The position numbers and the translations under genes are program-made. From NCBI GenBank assembly GCA_016763335.1, contig JAESUD010000120.1, positions 1-11,250 on the forward strand: DNA of 11,250 bases, given 5' to 3'. Positions 7,389-11,250 of the stretch are shown in pieces. The notes beneath the pieces were generated by a model that did not search any database, was not told where the DNA came from, and saw only the letters and a list, made by a program, of their open reading frames with translations. The first letter of the stretch is position 1. The number at the start of each line of letters is the position of its first letter. This DNA is from Emcibacteraceae bacterium. GTDB lineage: Bacteria > Pseudomonadota > Alphaproteobacteria > Sphingomonadales > Emcibacteraceae.

Positions 7389-10193
7389 ATGACCCAGATT
7401 GTTGAAAAAGATTTTGGCACACCTGAAAAGAAATCGGTAACTTCCGTTGATCTTATCATTGACGGGAAAAAAGTTTCTGTTCCCGAAGGCACGTCCGTAA
7501 TGCGGGCGGCGCGTGAGATTGACTGTGAAATTCCCAGCCTTTGCGCCACTGACTGTATGAAAGAATTTGGCTCTTGCCGTTTATGCCTTGTGGAAATTGA
7601 CGGGGTTCGTGGTACGCCGGCGTCTTGTACGACACCGGTTTCGCCGGATATGTCGGTTAAGACAACTTCTGATCGGCTGACAAAAATTCGTCGCGGAATT
7701 ATGGAACTTTATATTTCTGATCATCCGGACGAAGATAGCCCGCTTCATGATATGGCGAAACTTGTAGGTCTTAAGGAAAATAGATATGGCACGGATGGTC
7801 ATAACCATTTGAAATCAATCATTGATGACAGCAATCCGTATTTTAGTTTTGACCCGGCTAAATGTATTCTTTGTTCGAGATGCGTTCGGGCCTGCGAAGA
7901 GGTTCAGGGAACGTTTGCCCTTACCGTTGATGGGCGCGGATTTGATAGCAAAATATCGGCAGGATCAGACCAATCGTTTTTGGCGTCTGACTGTGTTTCT
8001 TGCGGTGCCTGTGTGCAGGCGTGCCCAACGGATAGTTTATTTGAAAAACGCACTGCCGAGCTTGGGATGCCTGATCATAGTGTCATTACCACCTGTGCGT
8101 ATTGCGGTGTTGGTTGCGGGTTTAAAGCAGAACTTAAAAATGATGAAGTTGTCCGGATGATGCCGTGGAAAGATGGCATGGCCAATCATGGTCATTCCTG
8201 CGTTAAAGGGCGGTTTGCGTGGGATTATGCCATTCATGAGGACCGAATTTTAGGCCCGATGATCCGCGATAATATTACTGATCCGTGGAAAAAAGTTGGC
8301 TGGGACGAAGCCATTGATTTTGCGGCAATGCGCCTTAAAGACATTCAGAAAGAACATGGCACAAAATCAATCGGCGGCATCACGTCATCAAGATGCACAA
8401 ATGAAGAAGTTTTTGTTGTTCAGAAATTGATCAGGGCGGCATTTCAAAATAATAATGTTGATACCTGCGCAAGGGTTTGTCATTCACCAACCGGATATGG
8501 ACTGCGGGAAACCTTAGGAACATCAGCCGGAACACAGACATTTGACAGTGTTATGGACGCGGATGTGATAATGGTTATTGGGGCTAACCCAACTGATGCT
8601 CATCCCGTCTTTGCCAGCCAAATGAAAAGACGACTTCGCGCCGGGGCAAAGTTAATCGTTATTGATCCGAGGAAAACCGGATTGGTTAAATCACCACATA
8701 TTGAAGCGGATTACCATTTGCCACTTCTTCCGGGTACCAATGTAGCGATGATAAATGCTATATCGCATGTGATCATGACCGAAGGATTGATGGACCAAAA
8801 TTATATCGATGAACGTTGTGAAACGGATGCCTTTAAAGAATGGCACGACTTTATAATAAATCCGCTTAACAGCCCGGAAACCGTTGAAGAATATACAGGT
8901 GTTTCTGCGGATGACGTTAGAAATGCAGCACGACTTTATGCGACGAGCGGAAATGGTGCCATATATTACGGCCTTGGTGTTACGGAGCATTCGCAAGGGT
9001 CAACAATGGTAATTGGCATGGCAAACCTTGCAATGGCGACGGATAATATCGGCGCGTCCGGTGTCGGTGTAAATCCGTTACGGGGGCAGAACAATGTTCA
9101 AGGTTCATGTGATATGGGGTCATTCCCTCATGAACTTCCGGGTTATAGATCTGTTGCAGATGATGAGGTTCGTGGGCAGTTTGAAAAAGACTGGGGAGTG
9201 CTGCTTGATCCTGAGCCAGGCTACCGCATTCCCAATATGTTTGATGCAGCCGTGGACGGTAAATATAAAGCCATGTATATTCAGGGCGAGGACGTGGCCC
9301 AGTCGGACCCAAATACACATCATGTTGAGGCTGCGCTTGGGGCGCTTGATTGCCTTATTGTTCAGGATTTATTCCTTAATGAAACGGCGAAATTTGCGCA
9401 TGTGTTTTTTCCGGGCACGTCATTCCTCGAAAAGGACGGCACCTTTACCAATGCCGAACGGCGTATAAGCAAAGTTAACCAAGCGATAAAACCGCTTACC
9501 GGAATGGACGAATGGGAAATAGCCTGCCGTTTGGCGCGGGCCATGGTATATAATATGCATTATAATGATGCGTCCGAAATTATGGATGAAATTGCCCGCC
9601 TTACCCCGACGTTTACCAATGTCAGCTTTGATATGATCGATGAAAAAGGATCTGTGCAATGGCCATGCAATGATAAAGCACCGCAAGGCACACCAATTAT
9701 GCATGTCGGTACTTTTGTGCGCGGTAAAGGAAACTTTATTGTCACCGAATATGTGCCGACCACGGAACGATCAACCCGTAAATTTCCGTTAATTCTTACG
9801 ACGGGCCGTATACTTAGCCAATATAATGTTGGAGCGCAGACAAGGCGGACGCAAAATAATATCTGGCATGATAAAGACATCCTTGATATTCACCCGCATG
9901 ATGCTGAAAATCGCGGTATTGTTGACGGTGATTTGGTTATGATTAAAAGCCGGATGGGTGAAACGGTGCTTGAAGCTTTGGTCACTGAAAGAATGCAACC
10001 TGGTGTGGTTTATACGACGTTTCATATGCCCGAATCCGGGGCTAATATTATCACGACGGATAATGCTGACTGGGCGACATCCTGCCCGGAATATAAAGTG
10101 ACAGCCGTGGAGGTCCGCCCGACCAACCGCAAATCCGATTGGCAGGAAGAATTTGATGAGTTCTCGTCTTCAACAAGACATATTGCGGAATAA
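7389..10193 (+). CDS. fdsA: NAD-dependent formate dehydrogenase, catalytic alpha subunit (Mo-bisMGD), lacking the His-Cys3 cluster motif
   Basis: Oxidises formate to CO2 at a molybdenum bis-MGD centre and sends electrons to FdsB. Seen in 934 residues, in order: NuoG-type [2Fe-2S] ligands C52, C63, C66 and C80; a 2x[4Fe-4S] ferredoxin-like domain with C159, C162, C165, C169 and C202, C205, C208, C212; the Mo-proximal [4Fe-4S] with C236, C239, C243 and C271; the Mo ligand C364 followed by H365 (RVCHSPTG); and R565 in NPLRGQNN. The 201-residue spacing from C364 to R565 equals that of the catalytic Cys386 and Arg587 known in Rhodobacter capsulatus FdsA. The enzyme uses cysteine, not selenocysteine; there is no in-frame TGA. 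Odd: after SDHP (H112), where the family has the H-x3-C-x2-C-x5-C ligands of a further [4Fe-4S] cluster, this protein reads DEDSPLHDMA, with no cysteine and about eight residues fewer. The frame is unbroken through it. AAGGA about eight bases upstream is the Shine-Dalgarno. The C-terminal MopB dinucleotide-binding domain (TTGRILSQYN onwards) is complete. Confidence 0.95.
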   Translation: MTQIVEKDFGTPEKKSVTSVDLIIDGKKVSVPEGTSVMRAAREIDCEIPSLCATDCMKEFGSCRLCLVEIDGVRGTPASCTTPVSPDMSVKTTSDRLTKIRRGIMELYISDHPDEDSPLHDMAKLVGLKENRYGTDGHNHLKSIIDDSNPYFSFDPAKCILCSRCVRACEEVQGTFALTVDGRGFDSKISAGSDQSFLASDCVSCGACVQACPTDSLFEKRTAELGMPDHSVITTCAYCGVGCGFKAELKNDEVVRMMPWKDGMANHGHSCVKGRFAWDYAIHEDRILGPMIRDNITDPWKKVGWDEAIDFAAMRLKDIQKEHGTKSIGGITSSRCTNEEVFVVQKLIRAAFQNNNVDTCARVCHSPTGYGLRETLGTSAGTQTFDSVMDADVIMVIGANPTDAHPVFASQMKRRLRAGAKLIVIDPRKTGLVKSPHIEADYHLPLLPGTNVAMINAISHVIMTEGLMDQNYIDERCETDAFKEWHDFIINPLNSPETVEEYTGVSADDVRNAARLYATSGNGAIYYGLGVTEHSQGSTMVIGMANLAMATDNIGASGVGVNPLRGQNNVQGSCDMGSFPHELPGYRSVADDEVRGQFEKDWGVLLDPEPGYRIPNMFDAAVDGKYKAMYIQGEDVAQSDPNTHHVEAALGALDCLIVQDLFLNETAKFAHVFFPGTSFLEKDGTFTNAERRISKVNQAIKPLTGMDEWEIACRLARAMVYNMHYNDASEIMDEIARLTPTFTNVSFDMIDEKGSVQWPCNDKAPQGTPIMHVGTFVRGKGNFIVTEYVPTTERSTRKFPLILTTGRILSQYNVGAQTRRTQNNIWHDKDILDIHPHDAENRGIVDGDLVMIKSRMGETVLEALVTERMQPGVVYTTFHMPESGANIITTDNADWATSCPEYKVTAVEVRPTNRKSDWQEEFDEFSSSTRHIAE

Positions 10194-10199
10194 ACGAAT

Positions 10200-11060
10200 T
10201 TGGAGCCCTATATATTTCAAGCCTTAATGGGCGCGCTTTTGTTTGGTATCGGGGCGATGTTCTTTAAATGGATCGTGCAATTAAACGGCGACGATAATAT
10301 TTTCTTTGCAACACTTTATAGTTCGGGAGCGGTTTGCTTTTTCATTGGCGGGTTTGGGGGATTTACTGAACTTACACCAACCCATTATATTAGCGGTGCG
10401 TTAATTGGGCTTGGAGCTGCAGGCGGGAATTACTTTTTTTCAAAAGGACTTCGTCACGGTCCGGCAGGGCTGACGTCTGCTTTTGCCAAGGCAAATATTG
10501 TCATTGTGATTTTAATATCATCAATTTATTACCAAGAACCGCTGATGTTAACCGAAATTATCGGCATCATATGTTTCCTTGCTGCGATGCTGATTGTAAA
10601 TTTGAAAATCGGTGGTGCCCAGCGCAGCGTTAGCAAAATTTGGTTTGCATTGATGGTGGGGAGCATGATTTTAATAGCCTTTAGAAACGGCGGATTAAAA
10701 GTTGTTGATGAGCTTGAAATTTCAAGCATGGTTGTCATGACGCTCGCTTATATATTTTGTGCGATATTTTTCAGTGGTAATATTATTAAAAATATCAACA
10801 AAGACAAAAGCGAAAATCAACAAACTAAAAAAGTCATGATGATCGGGGCTAGTACCGGTGTTATTTCATATTGGGGATTATATTTTTATATCACGGCGCT
10901 TGAAACCGGTCCGGGCAGTGTTGTTGTGACCATCTTTTCGCTTGATATGCTTTTTGTATTGCTGGTTTCTTATTTTATTTATGGTGAGCGGCTGAATTTT
11001 AATCAAAAAATCGGTTTTCTTCTTTCCGCGTTTGGATTTTTACTGCTCGGCATTAAATAA
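10200..11060 (+). CDS. DMT-superfamily (EamA-like) membrane transporter of unknown substrate
   Basis: Inner-membrane protein of 286 residues with about ten predicted membrane helices (roughly 7-26, 35-53, 64-82, 91-109, 116-134, 148-167, 175-193, 213-231, 241-259, 269-285). It is arranged as two five-helix EamA-type repeats; each repeat ends in the family's characteristic acidic-turn-plus-helix pattern, YQEPLMLTEIIGI in the first and YGERLNFNQKIGF in the second. A charged loop (KNINKDKSENQQTKK, about 199-213) separates helices 7 and 8. The start is taken as TTG at 10200, six bases after the fdsA stop and in the same frame; the next in-frame start is ATG at 10227, which would cut into helix 1. 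Neither has a good Shine-Dalgarno. Its place at the end of a formaldehyde/formate operon suggests a linked role, but DMT proteins carry very varied metabolites and no substrate can be named. It ends directly against the ribA stop codon. Confidence 0.8.
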   Translation: MEPYIFQALMGALLFGIGAMFFKWIVQLNGDDNIFFATLYSSGAVCFFIGGFGGFTELTPTHYISGALIGLGAAGGNYFFSKGLRHGPAGLTSAFAKANIVIVILISSIYYQEPLMLTEIIGIICFLAAMLIVNLKIGGAQRSVSKIWFALMVGSMILIAFRNGGLKVVDELEISSMVVMTLAYIFCAIFFSGNIIKNINKDKSENQQTKKVMMIGASTGVISYWGLYFYITALETGPGSVVVTIFSLDMLFVLLVSYFIYGERLNFNQKIGFLLSAFGFLLLGIK

Positions 11061-11250
11061 TCACAGCAGATGACCGGAACGTTTCTTTTTTGTTTCAAGA
11101 TAAAGTTCATTATGATTATTGGACGGAAATTTGTGTGCGACCCTTTCGGATACTTTAATGCCGCATTTAATTAATCCGTCAACTTTGCTTGGGTTATTGG
11201 TCAATAAGCGAACTTTTTTATATCCCATTTATTTGAGCATGACGGCGGCA
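11061..11250 (-). CDS. ribA: GTP cyclohydrolase II, C-terminal end (runs off right edge; in-frame stop)
   Basis: GTP cyclohydrolase II opens the riboflavin pathway by converting GTP to 2,5-diamino-6-ribosylamino-4(3H)-pyrimidinone 5'-phosphate. Only about 63 C-terminal codons are in the window. Seen on the minus strand: KKVRLLTNNPSKVDGL, then GIKVSERVAHKFPSNNHNELYLETKKKRSGH and TGA at 11063-11061; RLLTNNP and the NxHNxxYLxTKxxxxGH ending are family hallmarks. Upstream the same frame reads AAVMLK, then TAA (11231-11229), then MGYKKVRLL. Family members have an ordinary residue there, most simply Gln (CAA to TAA). So the gene is interrupted by one nonsense codon, or the base is a sequencing error. 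It is convergent with the transporter gene with no bases between the two stop codons, and no terminator hairpin is evident. A fused RibBA protein cannot be excluded because the N-terminus is outside. Confidence 0.82.

Noticed and set aside
8470..8490. Selenocysteine formate dehydrogenase
   Set aside because: The Mo ligand position is TGT (C364), and the fdsA frame has no internal TGA.
9094..9468. 124-codon plus-strand frame inside fdsA
   Set aside because: It overlaps conserved molybdopterin-domain sequence in the fdsA frame, has no ribosome binding site and no recognisable motifs.
5439..10193. A complex I (nuoEFG) cluster
   Set aside because: The third gene carries the formate dehydrogenase Mo site (C364-H365, R565) and a 2x[4Fe-4S] ferredoxin-like domain, and no other nuo genes are nearby.
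11229..11231. Reassigned TAA codon read as glutamine
   Set aside because: adhC, fghA, fdsA, the transporter and the helicase all end with TAA at their expected C-termini, so TAA is a normal stop here.

Overview
The window looks like a piece of the chromosome of a moderately AT-rich alphaproteobacterium. The support is a class I (archaeal-type) lysyl-tRNA synthetase, a long DinG/Rad3-type helicase of the form common in alphaproteobacteria, and an NAD-dependent, molybdenum-containing FdsGBA formate dehydrogenase. Genus cannot be told from the sequence. There are no mobile elements, CRISPR arrays, tRNAs or rRNAs that I can see.

Layout. At the left edge (minus strand) lies the start of lysK, reading out of the window. 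A 175-bp divergent intergenic region separates it from a 912-residue DinG-family Fe-S helicase on the plus strand. After an AT-rich 137-bp gap with two inverted repeats comes a tightly packed plus-strand operon: adhC (class III alcohol dehydrogenase), fghA, fdsG, fdsB, fdsA and a DMT/EamA-type membrane transporter. The gaps between these genes run from a 4-bp overlap to 9 bp. The operon ends exactly against the stop codon of a convergent minus-strand ribA (GTP cyclohydrolase II), which runs off the right edge.

The operon encodes a complete glutathione-dependent route from formaldehyde to CO2. Spontaneously formed S-hydroxymethylglutathione is oxidised by AdhC to S-formylglutathione. FghA hydrolyses this to formate and glutathione. 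FdsGBA oxidises formate to CO2, giving NADH. This is a detoxification or C1-dissimilation module. The usual fds accessory genes (fdsC/fdhD, fdsD) are absent here and a transporter of unknown substrate sits in their place.

Two things deserve attention. First, FdsA has lost the three cysteines of the His-Cys3 [4Fe-4S] motif (equivalent of complex I cluster N5), while every other cofactor motif is intact. Second, three well-conserved genes carry a single-base lesion each: a -1 frameshift in lysK near position 57, a -1 frameshift in adhC near 4031, and an in-frame TAA in ribA at 11229-11231. Because lysK and ribA are normally essential, sequencing or assembly error is the simplest explanation, but real decay cannot be excluded from the sequence. 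I found no convincing wholly new system; the most novel element is the cluster-deficient FdsA.
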